64,000 bases of DNA from Flavobacterium lacus (GTDB lineage Bacteria; Bacteroidota; Bacteroidia; Flavobacteriales; Flavobacteriaceae): assembly GCF_003268815.1 (NCBI RefSeq), contig NZ_QLSV01000016.1, forward strand, positions 36,425 to 100,424, written 5' to 3'. The notes below the pieces were generated by a model, which was given only the letters and a program-made list of their open reading frames with translations, searched no databases and had not been told where the DNA came from. A program made the position numbers and the translations under genes. Position 1 is the stretch's first letter; every line of letters begins with the position of its first letter. Positions 22,643 through 31,774 of the stretch are shown here, piece by piece.

Positions 22643-23845
22643 CTACTCCTTATCATTCAACTCAAACGGATAATCACCAAACAAAGCCGAAAGCTTCATG
22701 GCCTGGTAAGTCTTTTGAGTATATTTATTAGACAAGGCGATAATCACAATAGTGTCTTTTTTTAAAGTAGTATAAGAGGATGTATTGCCGTGCCACCAAC
22801 CGTTGTGATAATGCAGGCTTTGACCGGTTTCCCACTCGCGAATACGAATGCCTAAACCGTAGTTTTTTACCCCTCGTTTTTCATAGCTATAGCCCTTGAG
22901 AGCTTCTTCCCATAAATCGTTGCGGAGAAATTCAGATGAATAGGTCGCCAAGTCAAATTTAACCAAATCGCGTGGAGTGGAATAGATGTTTTTATCGCCG
23001 TAAATGGCATCAAACTGATCCCAACCGTGATTGACATAATTGGATTTATACGATTGGCTCACTTCATTTTTTTGATTCACAAAATCAATCACAAACGTAT
23101 CGTTCATCCCTAAAGGTTGAAAGATTTGTTCCCGCATAGCTTCGGCATAACTTTTTTCGGTTACTTTTTCAATAATGAGAGCCAGCATAGCATAATTGGT
23201 ATTGCAGTAATTAAATTTGGTGTCGTTTTTAGCTAACAAGGCAAATTTGTAGCGTTTTAAGTAATCCAGCACATCGGCATTGGTGAGTGTTTTTCTTGAA
23301 TTCCATCCTTTTATGCTTTCGCTGAAACGGGAATAATGGGGTAGGCCGCTGCGGTGATTTAAGAGTGTTTTCACCGTGGTATTTTGATAGGGAAAGTCAG
23401 GTAAATACGTTTGCACTTTCTCGTTTAAATCGATTTTATTTTCTTGAACTAATTTTAAAATGAGTGTTGCGGTCATTACTTTGCTCACAGAGGCCAAATG
23501 CAGGGCCGTTGTTTCCGAAATCGGTGTTTTGCTGGCAAAGTTGGCATAACCTTTATAATCTTCAAAAATGATTTTGCCGTTCTTTGCGACTAATAAGCTT
23601 CCGCTAAAATCAGATAATCCTATTTTTTTGCTGTAGAATTCAGAAACCGCTCTTTCTTTTTCAAACGCATAAGCAGCTGAAACCGGATGTAACGCTAACG
23701 AATACGGGATGGTGATTAAGGAGGAATCGACGAGAACAACCTCTTCAGGAACATGAAGTGCTAAAAGTGGAGTCTCTTGCTTTTTTTGACAAGAAAAAGT
23801 GAGGAGTATCGTGAAAATTGCAACGGCAATGGGTAGTTTAGACAT
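22643..23845 (-). CDS. serine hydrolase lipoprotein, class C beta-lactamase family
   Basis: A 400-residue envelope protein. The N-terminus (MSKLPIAVAIFTILLTFSCQ) is a lipoprotein signal with Cys19 as the lipid site. LHLASVSKVMTA contains the SxxK motif, NYCNTNYAML the YxN motif, and YHNGWWHGN the third (HxG-like) motif. The layout matches beta-lactamase/D-Ala-D-Ala carboxypeptidase-like hydrolases. It is distinct from the T9SS serine hydrolase at 4441: this one is anchored by lipid and has no sorting domain. It probably acts on peptidoglycan fragments, D-peptides or esters; the sequence does not decide. Confidence 0.9.
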   Translation of the reverse strand: MSKLPIAVAIFTILLTFSCQKKQETPLLALHVPEEVVLVDSSLITIPYSLALHPVSAAYAFEKERAVSEFYSKKIGLSDFSGSLLVAKNGKIIFEDYKGYANFASKTPISETTALHLASVSKVMTATLILKLVQENKIDLNEKVQTYLPDFPYQNTTVKTLLNHRSGLPHYSRFSESIKGWNSRKTLTNADVLDYLKRYKFALLAKNDTKFNYCNTNYAMLALIIEKVTEKSYAEAMREQIFQPLGMNDTFVIDFVNQKNEVSQSYKSNYVNHGWDQFDAIYGDKNIYSTPRDLVKFDLATYSSEFLRNDLWEEALKGYSYEKRGVKNYGLGIRIREWETGQSLHYHNGWWHGNTSSYTTLKKDTIVIIALSNKYTQKTYQAMKLSALFGDYPFELNDKE

Positions 23846-23877
23846 GCGTAAAAAGGGTATTCGGTTGGTTGGAATAA

Positions 23878-23885
23878 CAAAACTA
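23878..23885 (-). promoter_or_regulatory. -7 promoter box of the serine hydrolase lipoprotein
   Basis: TAGTTTTG on the minus strand fits TAnnTTTG, 32 bases before ATG 23845. Confidence 0.5.
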
Positions 23886-23907
23886 AACTTTTTAAACTTA
23901 AAAAAAT

Positions 23908-24351
23908 CTAAATTATTTCAATTTTAGGATTAATTGTCAACAGGTAATTAACAAAAGCCTCTTTATTTTTTGGAGAAACATACAAATCATCAAATTTGTT
24001 GTAATAAATGTATAACCCGTTTTTATCCAAGGAGGCTTTTAAAAAACTTTTCGTAACCCAACCGTATTGGTATTCGATTTTTCGGATGCTGTTAATGTCA
24101 ATTTTGCCTCGAATTGGTCCTGAATTGTAATGTAAAACAGTTTCGTTCTCGATGACATATTTGGTATCAACTAAAATCCAAACTAAAAAGATTGCCGCAG
24201 CAACAATAAGCAAAGCGGCAATAAGGTCTTCTGGTTTTAAATTACCTTCCCAGAAAATAAAAAACGTTAAGGAAAATAAACAAATTGGAAAACCAATGAG
24301 CATTACTTTCGTAAGGGGATGAACAGCGGAATAAAAAACCTGCTCTTTCAT
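23908..24351 (-). CDS. PH-domain membrane protein (YyaB-like)
   Basis: A 147-residue protein with two N-terminal membrane segments (residues about 14-33 and 44-62) and a C-terminal bacterial PH-like domain (TKYVIENETVLHYNSGPIRG, IRKIEYQYGWVTKSFLKASL) that resembles the YyaB-like PH fold. Its role is unknown. It lies 25 bases downstream of the 172-residue gene on the same strand and is probably co-transcribed with it. Confidence 0.75.
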   Translation of the reverse strand: MKEQVFYSAVHPLTKVMLIGFPICLFSLTFFIFWEGNLKPEDLIAALLIVAAAIFLVWILVDTKYVIENETVLHYNSGPIRGKIDINSIRKIEYQYGWVTKSFLKASLDKNGLYIYYNKFDDLYVSPKNKEAFVNYLLTINPKIEII

Positions 24352-24376
24352 TTGACAAACGCACTATTTTTTTACT

Positions 24377-24895
24377 TTATTCTACCACAATAATTTCTAA
24401 CTGGGACATAAAATCTTGAGCCTCTTTTGATTTTACCTCACCAATAAAAATAAGCTGTAAAAAATTATTTTGACTACGAAGTGTGGTTGACTCTAAATTC
24501 ATTCCGTTTACTTTTCCAATGGTTTGAATGGTTTCGGAGGCATTCTTGAACTTCATATTTTTTTCAACAGGATTTTCAGGTAACGCACCCATCAGCCCAT
24601 TTAATTTTTCAAAACCTTCTTGATTAATTGATTTCAAGAGGTTTGATAAACCGTCTTTATCCAAGGTGTTGATGTACTCCAGCGGATAAATCGACTCATA
24701 GGCCAGAATAACAAGACCATTTTGTTCGGTCATGTAATTTGATTTGTCAATCGATAGTTCGTCTTTTTTAACGATGGTTTTACTTTCCAAGGCATCTTCT
24801 GCTAAATTCATCACAAAAACAGATGGGTTGTCAGACTGACCCAAAACAGAGGCATAGGTTATAAAGGAAAGCACCAAGAGAATAATCTTTTTCAT
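24377..24895 (-). CDS. exported protein, function unknown (DUF4252-like appearance)
   Basis: A 172-residue protein with signal peptide MKKIILLVLSFITYASVLGQ and no lipobox. The body (FVMNLAEDALESKTIVKKDE, LSNLLKSINQEGFEKLNGLM, FLQLIFIGEVKSKEAQDFMS) reminds me of DUF4252 proteins, but I cannot confirm the family. It is probably the first gene of a two-gene unit with the PH-domain gene. Confidence 0.65.
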   Translation of the reverse strand: MKKIILLVLSFITYASVLGQSDNPSVFVMNLAEDALESKTIVKKDELSIDKSNYMTEQNGLVILAYESIYPLEYINTLDKDGLSNLLKSINQEGFEKLNGLMGALPENPVEKNMKFKNASETIQTIGKVNGMNLESTTLRSQNNFLQLIFIGEVKSKEAQDFMSQLEIIVVE

Positions 24896-24980
24896 ATTTT
24901 TTAGTAAGAGTTGTTTATTTGTTGCTACTTATTTTGTTTTTGTTTTCAACAACTTTTGATTGGCAAAACAATTATTATTT

Positions 24981-24988
24981 CAAATATA
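24981..24988 (-). promoter_or_regulatory. -7 promoter box upstream of the 172-residue exported protein
   Basis: TATATTTG on the minus strand fits TAnnTTTG, about 85 bases before ATG 24895. Confidence 0.4.
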
Positions 24989-25122
24989 GTCACTTTATTG
25001 TTTTTTTTTAAAATATAAAATCTTTATTATAAATCATTTAACAGTAAGTTATGATTTTTCACAACTAGATTTCTTCTTTTCAAAAGTTAAAAATAGTATT
25101 TTTACGCTAAAATCAAATGATT

Positions 25123-25962
25123 ATGGCAGAAATAAATTGGCAAACCGCAAAAGAGTTTGAAGATATCACCTATAAAAAGAGCAACGGCGTAGCCCGAATT
25201 GCGTTTAACCGACCGGAAGTGCGTAATGCGTTCCGACCCAAAACGACCGCCGAGTTGTATCAAGCATTTTATGATGCACAAGAAGATACCTCAATTGGGG
25301 TAGTCTTACTTTCCGCCGAAGGACCTTCACCCAAAGACGGTATTTATTCCTTTTGCAGCGGCGGCGACCAACGGGCTCGAGGTCATCAAGGCTATGTGGG
25401 CGATGATGGGATGCACCGTTTAAACATTTTGGAAGTACAACGTTTAATTCGATTCATGCCAAAAGCCGTGATTGCCGTGGTGCCGGGATGGGCTGTGGGT
25501 GGCGGTCACAGTTTGCATGTAGTGTGCGATTTGACCCTTGCAAGTAAAGAACATGCGATTTTTAAACAAACCGATGCCGATGTCACCAGTTTTGACGGGG
25601 GTTATGGCTCAGCTTATTTGGCTAAAATGGTCGGACAGAAAAAAGCCCGGGAAATTTTCTTTTTAGGTAGAAATTATTCGGCTCAGGAAGCATTTGAAAT
25701 GGGCATGGTGAACGCCGTGATTCCACACGACGAACTGGAAGCGACAGCCTATGAATGGGCTCAGGAGATTTTAGCCAAATCACCGACGTCTATCAAAATG
25801 TTGAAGTTTGCCATGAATTTAACCGACGATGGTATGGTAGGACAGCAAGTTTTTGCAGGCGAAGCCACTCGTTTAGCCTATATGACCGAAGAGGCAAAAG
25901 AAGGCAGAAATGCCTTTTTGGAAAAAAGAAAGCCTAACTTTGAGAAAAAATGGATTCCATAA
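25123..25962 (+). CDS. menB: 1,4-dihydroxy-2-naphthoyl-CoA synthase
   Basis: A 279-residue crotonase-fold enzyme that closes the second ring in menaquinone synthesis by converting o-succinylbenzoyl-CoA to 1,4-dihydroxy-2-naphthoyl-CoA. NRPEVRNAFRPKT, FCSGGDQRARG (oxyanion-hole segment), VAVVPGWAVGGGHSLHVVCD and QTDADVTSFDGGYGSAYLA are MenB signatures. Two ATGs fit (25117 and 25123); MAEINWQTAKEF is the more usual start. A weaker promoter-like box (TATTTTTA, 25097-25104) lies just upstream. It is followed by two PH-domain genes and menA. Confidence 0.96.
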   Translation: MAEINWQTAKEFEDITYKKSNGVARIAFNRPEVRNAFRPKTTAELYQAFYDAQEDTSIGVVLLSAEGPSPKDGIYSFCSGGDQRARGHQGYVGDDGMHRLNILEVQRLIRFMPKAVIAVVPGWAVGGGHSLHVVCDLTLASKEHAIFKQTDADVTSFDGGYGSAYLAKMVGQKKAREIFFLGRNYSAQEAFEMGMVNAVIPHDELEATAYEWAQEILAKSPTSIKMLKFAMNLTDDGMVGQQVFAGEATRLAYMTEEAKEGRNAFLEKRKPNFEKKWIP

Positions 25963-25984
25963 TCATCAACTAAAACTATATACT

Positions 25985-26605
25985 TTGGAAGAATTTACTA
26001 ATTCAACGGTTTCGTTTGATTCGTTGCCAAAATTCGAATTGGTTCCGTTTCAACCACTAAACAAAAATTATTTAAACGTCGTCTATATCAGCAATGCCAT
26101 TTTTGCAGTTATTTTGGCTATCGGACTTACGCTATTCATTATTTTTAATGACTTTGTTCGTTCCAATGTTATTCTTTGGGTTGCAATTCTCATAGGAATT
26201 ATTGCGCTTTTATTTTGGCTCTCAAACATCAGTTTCAGAAAAAAAGGATATGCGCTTCGTGAAAAAGATATTTTGTTCCGCAAAGGAATTTTATCCACCA
26301 CAAAAACGGTGATTCCATTCAACAGAATTCAGCACGTCGCTTTACATGAAGGTGTTTTTTCACGCATGTACCAATTGAGCGAATTGCAAGTGTATACTGC
26401 CGGTGGAAGCAGCAGCGATTTGCATATTCCGGGTTTGCCAAAAGAAGAAGCCGAACGCATTAAATCGTTCTTGTTGAATAAGATTACGGTACTGGAAAAT
26501 GTTTCAAACGTAATTGAAGAACCAATTTTTCCCGAAGAAATCCGGGAAGAAAATCATCCAATAGACGAATCGCGATCCGATTCGGAAAACGAAACGCAAA
26601 ACTAA
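25985..26605 (+). CDS. PH-domain membrane protein, YdbS-like
   Basis: About 206 residues with two membrane segments (VYISNAIFAVILAIGLTLFI and ILWVAILIGIIALLFW) and a bPH_2 domain (YALREKDILFRKGILSTTKT, VIPFNRIQHVALHEG). The start is uncertain: the frame is open from an ATG at 25910 inside menB, but TTG 25985 (reading MEEFTNSTVSFDSLPKFEL) avoids the overlap. It pairs with the next gene, as YdbS and YdbT do in Bacillus, where the pair affects sensitivity to some antimicrobials. Confidence 0.8.
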   Translation: MEEFTNSTVSFDSLPKFELVPFQPLNKNYLNVVYISNAIFAVILAIGLTLFIIFNDFVRSNVILWVAILIGIIALLFWLSNISFRKKGYALREKDILFRKGILSTTKTVIPFNRIQHVALHEGVFSRMYQLSELQVYTAGGSSSDLHIPGLPKEEAERIKSFLLNKITVLENVSNVIEEPIFPEEIREENHPIDESRSDSENETQN

Positions 26606-26609
26606 CGCC

Positions 26610-28109
26610 ATGTACGATTTTAGTAAACCCCAACGGCAATCGGTCAAAGGAATCGCCATTATGTTTGCCGATACGTTGCAAGGTATTATTCGCGGACTCT
26701 GGGCTCCGATTTTGCTCGTAATTTACAAGTTTGATTGGAGTAAGATGTATTTTTTAATTTTCGGATTTTTAATTTTATTACTTTTAATTGGTGTAATCGC
26801 TTATTTAAAATACATCAATTTTACTTATTTTTTAGATGAAGAAAAACAAGAATTTGTCATTCAAAAAGGGGTAATTACCAAAAACAACATTACAATTCAG
26901 TTAGATAAAATTCAGCAAGTAAATATCAATCAGTCGGTTGTTCAAAAATTGGTGGGTGTGTTCAGTGTAGATATCGATACGGCCGGAAGCAATAAAAAAG
27001 AAGCGAGTATTCGTGCAGTGGATAATCAGGTAGCTCTACATTTGAAAAACAAGTTACTTTCGTTTGAAAAAACCACAATCGATATTTTAACCGATGAATC
27101 AAGTTTGGAAACGGAAAAACCTTTTTTAAAGATTAGCTTTCTCACACTTTTAAAAGTTGGAATTACCTCCAATTACGGAAGAAGCATAGCTTTATTGATT
27201 GGTTTTGTTGGTACGTTATACGGCGGTTTTCATGATGTGGTAACTTCCTTTGAGGTGGATGAAGAGGAAGTAAATGGTTTGGTTGACCGAGGATTGGGTT
27301 ATTTTTCGCTCTCGTTTTTTCTAATTGGAGTGATGGTTTTAGTACTTTTAATCAATCTAATCCGAACGGTAGTCAAGTATTTTGAATATCAAATGGTTAT
27401 TCAACGAAAAGCATTGGCTATCACGCATGGTTTATTCGCCAAAAAGAATACGCTACTTAAACCGGCAAAAGTTCAGATTACGGCCTTTAGCCAGAATTTT
27501 TTTCAACGAAAGCTTAATTTATTCGACCTGCGACTCAAGCAGGCTTCTTCTACCGATGAAGCTGGAACAGAGGGAAAAAGCAGTAATGATATTGAAGTTC
27601 CCGGTTGTAGTCCTGCAGAAAAAGAGGCTATACTGCAAATGATTTTAGATAAAATTCCCACTACCAAAGAAATTTTGAAGCCTAATTTTAGATATTTAAT
27701 CAAAGCAATTCTATTCGGAATTTTTTTCCCTTGTGCCATCTTTACTTTCATGGGCTTATTTGTTTTTGAAGCACTACAAAGTTTTTTTCCGGTAATGATC
27801 GCGTATGTTTTGTTGATGGGAATGATTGTGTTTTTTCAATTTAGAAATTACCGATTGCTGCTTAGTCTCGATTTTATAACGTTAAAAGGCAATGCTTGGG
27901 ATGTTCAGCATCAATTGATTGAACCATTCAAAATACAAGGCATTACTACTAAACAATATTTGTGGCACAAACGGTCAGATGTAGTTCATTTAACCTTTCA
28001 TACCGCTGCTGGCGATTTATCCTTTAAATTTGCTAATTATTCTGCTTTAAAACCGTGGATCAATTATTGGTTGTATCAAGTGGAACGCAGTAACCAAAAT
28101 TGGATGTAA
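26610..28109 (+). CDS. PH-domain membrane protein, YdbT-like
   Basis: A 499-residue multi-pass protein with repeated bPH_2 domains: FTYFLDEEKQEFVIQKGVIT, then FEYQMVIQRKALAITHGLFA, then YRLLLSLDFITLKGNAWD. Around six membrane segments lie between them. It starts 4 bases after the YdbS-like gene, so the two are translationally adjacent and likely form one complex. Family role is unclear. Confidence 0.85.
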   Translation: MYDFSKPQRQSVKGIAIMFADTLQGIIRGLWAPILLVIYKFDWSKMYFLIFGFLILLLLIGVIAYLKYINFTYFLDEEKQEFVIQKGVITKNNITIQLDKIQQVNINQSVVQKLVGVFSVDIDTAGSNKKEASIRAVDNQVALHLKNKLLSFEKTTIDILTDESSLETEKPFLKISFLTLLKVGITSNYGRSIALLIGFVGTLYGGFHDVVTSFEVDEEEVNGLVDRGLGYFSLSFFLIGVMVLVLLINLIRTVVKYFEYQMVIQRKALAITHGLFAKKNTLLKPAKVQITAFSQNFFQRKLNLFDLRLKQASSTDEAGTEGKSSNDIEVPGCSPAEKEAILQMILDKIPTTKEILKPNFRYLIKAILFGIFFPCAIFTFMGLFVFEALQSFFPVMIAYVLLMGMIVFFQFRNYRLLLSLDFITLKGNAWDVQHQLIEPFKIQGITTKQYLWHKRSDVVHLTFHTAAGDLSFKFANYSALKPWINYWLYQVERSNQNWM

Positions 28110-28125
28110 ATCGTTAAAATTAGCT

Positions 28126-28133
28126 TACTTTTG
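28126..28133 (+). promoter_or_regulatory. -7 promoter box of menA
   Basis: TACTTTTG fits TAnnTTTG, 20 bases before ATG 28154, with TTG at 28100-28102 at a -33-like distance (23 bases between). Confidence 0.55.
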
Positions 28134-28153
28134 CAGAATAAAATTAAACAATA

Positions 28154-29095
28154 ATGAAGCATTGGATTGAAGCCGCTCGGGTGAGAACATTACCACTTTC
28201 GGTATCGGGAATTTTGGTAGGAAGTTTTTATGCCTTGTCTAAACCAACAGAAAGTGTGCTCACACCCACACAAGTATTCAGTTGGAAGATTTTTGGTTTA
28301 TTGATGTTAACAACAATAGGATTGCAAGTGTTATCCAATTTTGCCAACGATTACGGCGATGGAGTAAAAGGCACCGATAACGAAGACCGAATTGGTCCGA
28401 AACGGGCGTTGCAAAGTGGAGTAATTTCTCCTGCTGCAATGAAGCGAGCCATCATTATTACAGCATTTCTAACCTTTATCTCGGCTGTTTTATTGATTTA
28501 CACGGCTTTTGGTTTAGAATATTTATATTATTCCATTTTCTTTTTACTATTGGGAATTATTGCCATTGCATCGGCAATTCGCTACACCGTTGGAAAAGGA
28601 GCTTATGGCTACAAAGGTTATGGTGATATTTTTGTGTTTTTCTTTTTCGGATTAGTAAGTACGTATGGCTCCTATTTTATGTTTTCCAAAGTATTTGATT
28701 GGTATTTGTTACTACCGGCAATTGCCATTGGATTTTTGAGCGTCGGAGTGCTCAATTTGAATAACATGCGTGACGAGGTTTCGGATAAAAAAGCTGGAAA
28801 AAATACGATTGTGGTGAAAATTGGTGGAGTAAAAGCCAAACAATATCATTACTTCTTGGTTATTTCTGCAATGGTGTTATTGTTGATTTTTGGAATTTTG
28901 CAAAATTTTGCCATCGATCAATATATTTATTTGATTGTTTTTCTACCAATTATTACGCATTTACTTCGTGTGAGCAGAACACAAAACCCAGCCGATTTAG
29001 ACCCTGAGTTAAAACGTTTGGCGATATCCACGTTCATGGTTTCTTTGCTGCTGTCGTTGTGTTTGATTTATTTTATTTCAGATATTATTGTATAA
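28154..29095 (+). CDS. menA: 1,4-dihydroxy-2-naphthoate polyprenyltransferase
   Basis: A 313-residue UbiA-superfamily membrane enzyme that attaches the polyprenyl chain to 1,4-dihydroxy-2-naphthoate with loss of CO2. The start MKHWIEAARVRTLPLSVSGI is typical of MenA. The two Asp-rich motifs are NFANDYGDGVKGTDNEDR and NNMRDEVSDKKAGKNT. It has about eight to nine membrane helices. It shares the men region with menB (upstream) and menC (downstream) but has its own promoter. Confidence 0.95.
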   Translation: MKHWIEAARVRTLPLSVSGILVGSFYALSKPTESVLTPTQVFSWKIFGLLMLTTIGLQVLSNFANDYGDGVKGTDNEDRIGPKRALQSGVISPAAMKRAIIITAFLTFISAVLLIYTAFGLEYLYYSIFFLLLGIIAIASAIRYTVGKGAYGYKGYGDIFVFFFFGLVSTYGSYFMFSKVFDWYLLLPAIAIGFLSVGVLNLNNMRDEVSDKKAGKNTIVVKIGGVKAKQYHYFLVISAMVLLLIFGILQNFAIDQYIYLIVFLPIITHLLRVSRTQNPADLDPELKRLAISTFMVSLLLSLCLIYFISDIIV

Positions 29096-29113
29096 TTTTT
29101 AATTTTTACTGCT

Positions 29114-29791
29114 ATGAAAATTACATTTTTTGGTCATTCTTCACTCGGAATTGAAGTGAATGGAAAACATATTGTAGTGGATCCGTTTATTTCAGGAAAT
29201 CCAAAGGCTTCTCACATTGATATTCATTCATTGAAAGCTGATTTTATATTGTTGACGCACGCACACCAAGATCATATTTTAGATGTGGAAGCCATTGCAA
29301 AACGCACCAATGCCATAATTGTCTCCAATTGGGAAATTGCTACCTATTACGGAAACAAAGGCTTTCAAAACCATCCAATGAATCACGGCGGAAGTTGGGA
29401 TTTTGAATTCGGGAAGGTAAAATATGTCAATGCCATTCATTCCAGTTCTTTCCCGGACGGTACGTATGGCGGAAATCCGGGCGGATTTGTGATTGAAGGC
29501 GAACATAAAAATATTTACATTGCAGGCGATACCGCATTAACGATGGATATGAAGTTAATTCCGCTTCGCACGAAGTTGGATTTGGCCATTCTTCCCATCG
29601 GAAGTAATTTTACCATGGATGTGGAAGATGCGATCACAGCCGCAGAATTTGTGGAATGTGATAAAGTGTTAGGCATTCACTACGATACGTTCGGTTATAT
29701 CGAAATCAATCACGAAGAAGCCATCAAAAAATTCTTTAACAGCGGAAAAGATTTGATGTTGTTAGAAATTGGTGGATTTATTGAGCTGTAA
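29114..29791 (+). CDS. metallo-beta-lactamase-fold hydrolase, UPF0173 type
   Basis: A 225-residue cytoplasmic protein with the metal-binding HAHQDH motif (LLTHAHQDHILD), the HSSSFPDGTYGGNPGGF segment and a late His (VLGIHYDTFGYIEIN), as in the YtkL/UPF0173 proteins. The substrate is unknown. It lies between menA and menC, 18 bases after menA and 3 bases before menC, so it is probably co-transcribed with both. That position might mean a thioester- or lactone-related role in quinone synthesis, but this is inference. Confidence 0.88.
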   Translation: MKITFFGHSSLGIEVNGKHIVVDPFISGNPKASHIDIHSLKADFILLTHAHQDHILDVEAIAKRTNAIIVSNWEIATYYGNKGFQNHPMNHGGSWDFEFGKVKYVNAIHSSSFPDGTYGGNPGGFVIEGEHKNIYIAGDTALTMDMKLIPLRTKLDLAILPIGSNFTMDVEDAITAAEFVECDKVLGIHYDTFGYIEINHEEAIKKFFNSGKDLMLLEIGGFIEL

Positions 29792-29794
29792 TTC

Positions 29795-30838
29795 TTGAAA
29801 GCAACATATCAAAAATATACATTAAACTTCAAAAGACCTTCCGGTACTTCCAGAGGTGTTTTAACCCAAAAAGAAACTTGGTTTATCATCCTAGAAAAGG
29901 ATGGTAAAAAAGGAATAGGCGAGTGCGGTATTTTACGAACATTAAGCATTGATGACCGACCCGATTATGAAGAAAAATTAAAATGGGTGTGTCAACATAT
30001 TCATTTAGGAGTGGATGAACTTTGGGAAAATTTAATCGAATTTCCGTCTATTCAATTCGGAATTGAAATGGCTTTTTTATCGTTGGAAAGTGAAAATCCG
30101 TTTGAATTATTTCCATCTGAATTTACTTCCGGACAAAAAAATATGGAAATAAATGGGTTGGTTTGGATGGGCGAAGAGTCGTTTATGAAAGCCCAAATTG
30201 AAGAAAAATTAGCACAAGGTTTTCGTTGTATAAAATTAAAAATCGGAGCCATTGATTTTGAAAAAGAATTAGGATTATTGCGTTATATTCGTCAACATTT
30301 TGATGAAAAAACCATTGAAATCCGAGTGGATGCGAACGGTGCTTTTGGTTTAAATGAAGCTTTAGATAAATTAAATCAATTAGCTGGTTTTAAATTACAT
30401 AGTATAGAACAACCTATTGCAAAAAATCATACTGACAGGATGGCAGAGTTGTGTAAAATGTCACCTTTGTCGATAGCTTTGGATGAAGAACTGATTGGTG
30501 TGTTTTCAAAGGAAGAAAAAAGACAATTACTTCAAAAAACCCAACCTCAATTCATCATTTTGAAGCCGAGTTTGGTCGGTGGTTTTCGAGGAACACAAGA
30601 GTGGATTGAGGTAGCTGAATCACTTCAAATTAAGTGGTGGATTACCTCAGCCTTGGAAAGTAATATTGGTTTGAATGCAATTGCTCAATGGACGTTTACG
30701 CTTCAAAATCCAATGCCACAAGGTTTGGGAACAGGAGGACTTTATACCAACAATGTTGATTGTCCGCTGGAAGTTGTCAAAGGAAAATTAAAGTATAATC
30801 CTGCTCTGAATTGGGATATCAGCCAATTGGAATTTTAG
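29795..30838 (+). CDS. menC: o-succinylbenzoate synthase
   Basis: A 347-residue enolase-superfamily enzyme that dehydrates SHCHC to o-succinylbenzoate in menaquinone synthesis. The catalytic set is visible: CIKLKIGAIDFEKE (KxK), EIRVDANGAF (Asp), SIEQPIAK (Glu), ALDEELIG (Asp/Glu) and FIILKPSLVGG (second Lys). The start is a TTG at 29795 (MKATYQKYTLNF), only 3 bases after the previous stop, and no ATG fits near the N-terminus. menE, menD and menF are not in this window. Confidence 0.92.
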   Translation: MKATYQKYTLNFKRPSGTSRGVLTQKETWFIILEKDGKKGIGECGILRTLSIDDRPDYEEKLKWVCQHIHLGVDELWENLIEFPSIQFGIEMAFLSLESENPFELFPSEFTSGQKNMEINGLVWMGEESFMKAQIEEKLAQGFRCIKLKIGAIDFEKELGLLRYIRQHFDEKTIEIRVDANGAFGLNEALDKLNQLAGFKLHSIEQPIAKNHTDRMAELCKMSPLSIALDEELIGVFSKEEKRQLLQKTQPQFIILKPSLVGGFRGTQEWIEVAESLQIKWWITSALESNIGLNAIAQWTFTLQNPMPQGLGTGGLYTNNVDCPLEVVKGKLKYNPALNWDISQLEF

Positions 30839-30839
30839 C

Positions 30840-31310
30840 TTATTTAGCTAAGAACTTATTCAATGAATCTTTGGCTTGTTCTCTGATTTTGTTTCGCATA
30901 AAAGGTGTCCAACCCAGTAAATAACCTTTTAATCCCAATGCCATTCCGCTCCACTTCCATAAGCTGAATGAATCGGTGTGTTTGATGATTAAACCATCTT
31001 GAAATTTGAATTTCGCATAAATTTCATTCACGACTTTTCGGTCGGTTTTACTAAAGTTATACGTCGCAACCCATTTAGCTGTGCCGTTTTTTTTGGAACT
31101 TTTTAAATCGAAAAATTCAACGGACAGGTTTCCTTTGCTTCGTTCGATAAGCATTTTCCACATGGCACAAACTTCATCATAATTTAATTTGCCAAAAGCC
31201 GGATCAGTGAAGGTGGCATCCGGATGATAGCACTCGGCCATCCTCTTGGCGTCGAGTTTACTAAAAGAGTCATAGAATTTCAGTAGGACATTATGGGTGG
31301 TATGTATCAT
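30840..31310 (-). CDS. NTF2-like / SnoaL-like protein
   Basis: A 156-residue cytoplasmic protein with the cone-shaped NTF2-like fold: NVLLKFYDSFSKLDAKRMAE, CYHPDATFTDPAFG and HTDSFSLWKWSGMA follow the SnoaL/nuclear transport factor 2 pattern. Members are small ligand-binding or isomerase-like proteins; the ligand is unknown. Its start overlaps the end of the next upstream gene by 20 bases. It ends one base after menC, convergent. Confidence 0.8.
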   Translation of the reverse strand: MIHTTHNVLLKFYDSFSKLDAKRMAECYHPDATFTDPAFGKLNYDEVCAMWKMLIERSKGNLSVEFFDLKSSKKNGTAKWVATYNFSKTDRKVVNEIYAKFKFQDGLIIKHTDSFSLWKWSGMALGLKGYLLGWTPFMRNKIREQAKDSLNKFLAK

Positions 31311-31773
31311 TCCAGTCTTTTGTGGTTATGGCTGTTATTTTATTTTCGTCGTTAATTGAAACGCGTAATTCTTTGATTTTGTATTTTTTTTCGTATTCAC
31401 ATTTGTATCGGAAAATGGTTAGTCCATCTTCATCATTTCGGAGGGCTTCCACTAATTTCATGTCTTGAAATTGACCAAAAACACGTAGAATGTTTTGGCA
31501 AGTCATCGCGATTTTATCTTTATTTATTTTTTTCAAAACTTCGTCAGTCGCTTCTTCTTTGGTGAACGGCTTGAAAGTAGAGGTGTTGCAAGTGTTTAGC
31601 ATACGTTTGCCTAACGCATACGCTCTGCTCTTTTTGACCGAACTGACTTCGTTGATGCTTACTTTTATAAATTCAGGTTTTTTTTCTACGTGCTCACCTG
31701 TTGCGGCTGTTTTTCTCGATTTACAAGCGGTAATAAGTAGTAATAATAGGAAACAGTAGGCAACTTTTTTCAT
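31291..31773 (-). CDS. lipoprotein, function unknown
   Basis: A 160-residue protein with a lipoprotein signal (MKKVAYCFLLLLLITACKSR; lipobox ITAC). The mature part has charged helices and a few Cys residues (MLNTCNTS, MTCQNILRVFG). No family is recognised. It overlaps the NTF2-like gene by 20 bases and starts one base after the end of the M23 gene, so the three are likely one operon. Confidence 0.75.
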   Translation of the reverse strand: MKKVAYCFLLLLLITACKSRKTAATGEHVEKKPEFIKVSINEVSSVKKSRAYALGKRMLNTCNTSTFKPFTKEEATDEVLKKINKDKIAMTCQNILRVFGQFQDMKLVEALRNDEDGLTIFRYKCEYEKKYKIKELRVSINDENKITAITTKDWNDTYHP

Positions 31774-31774
31774 C

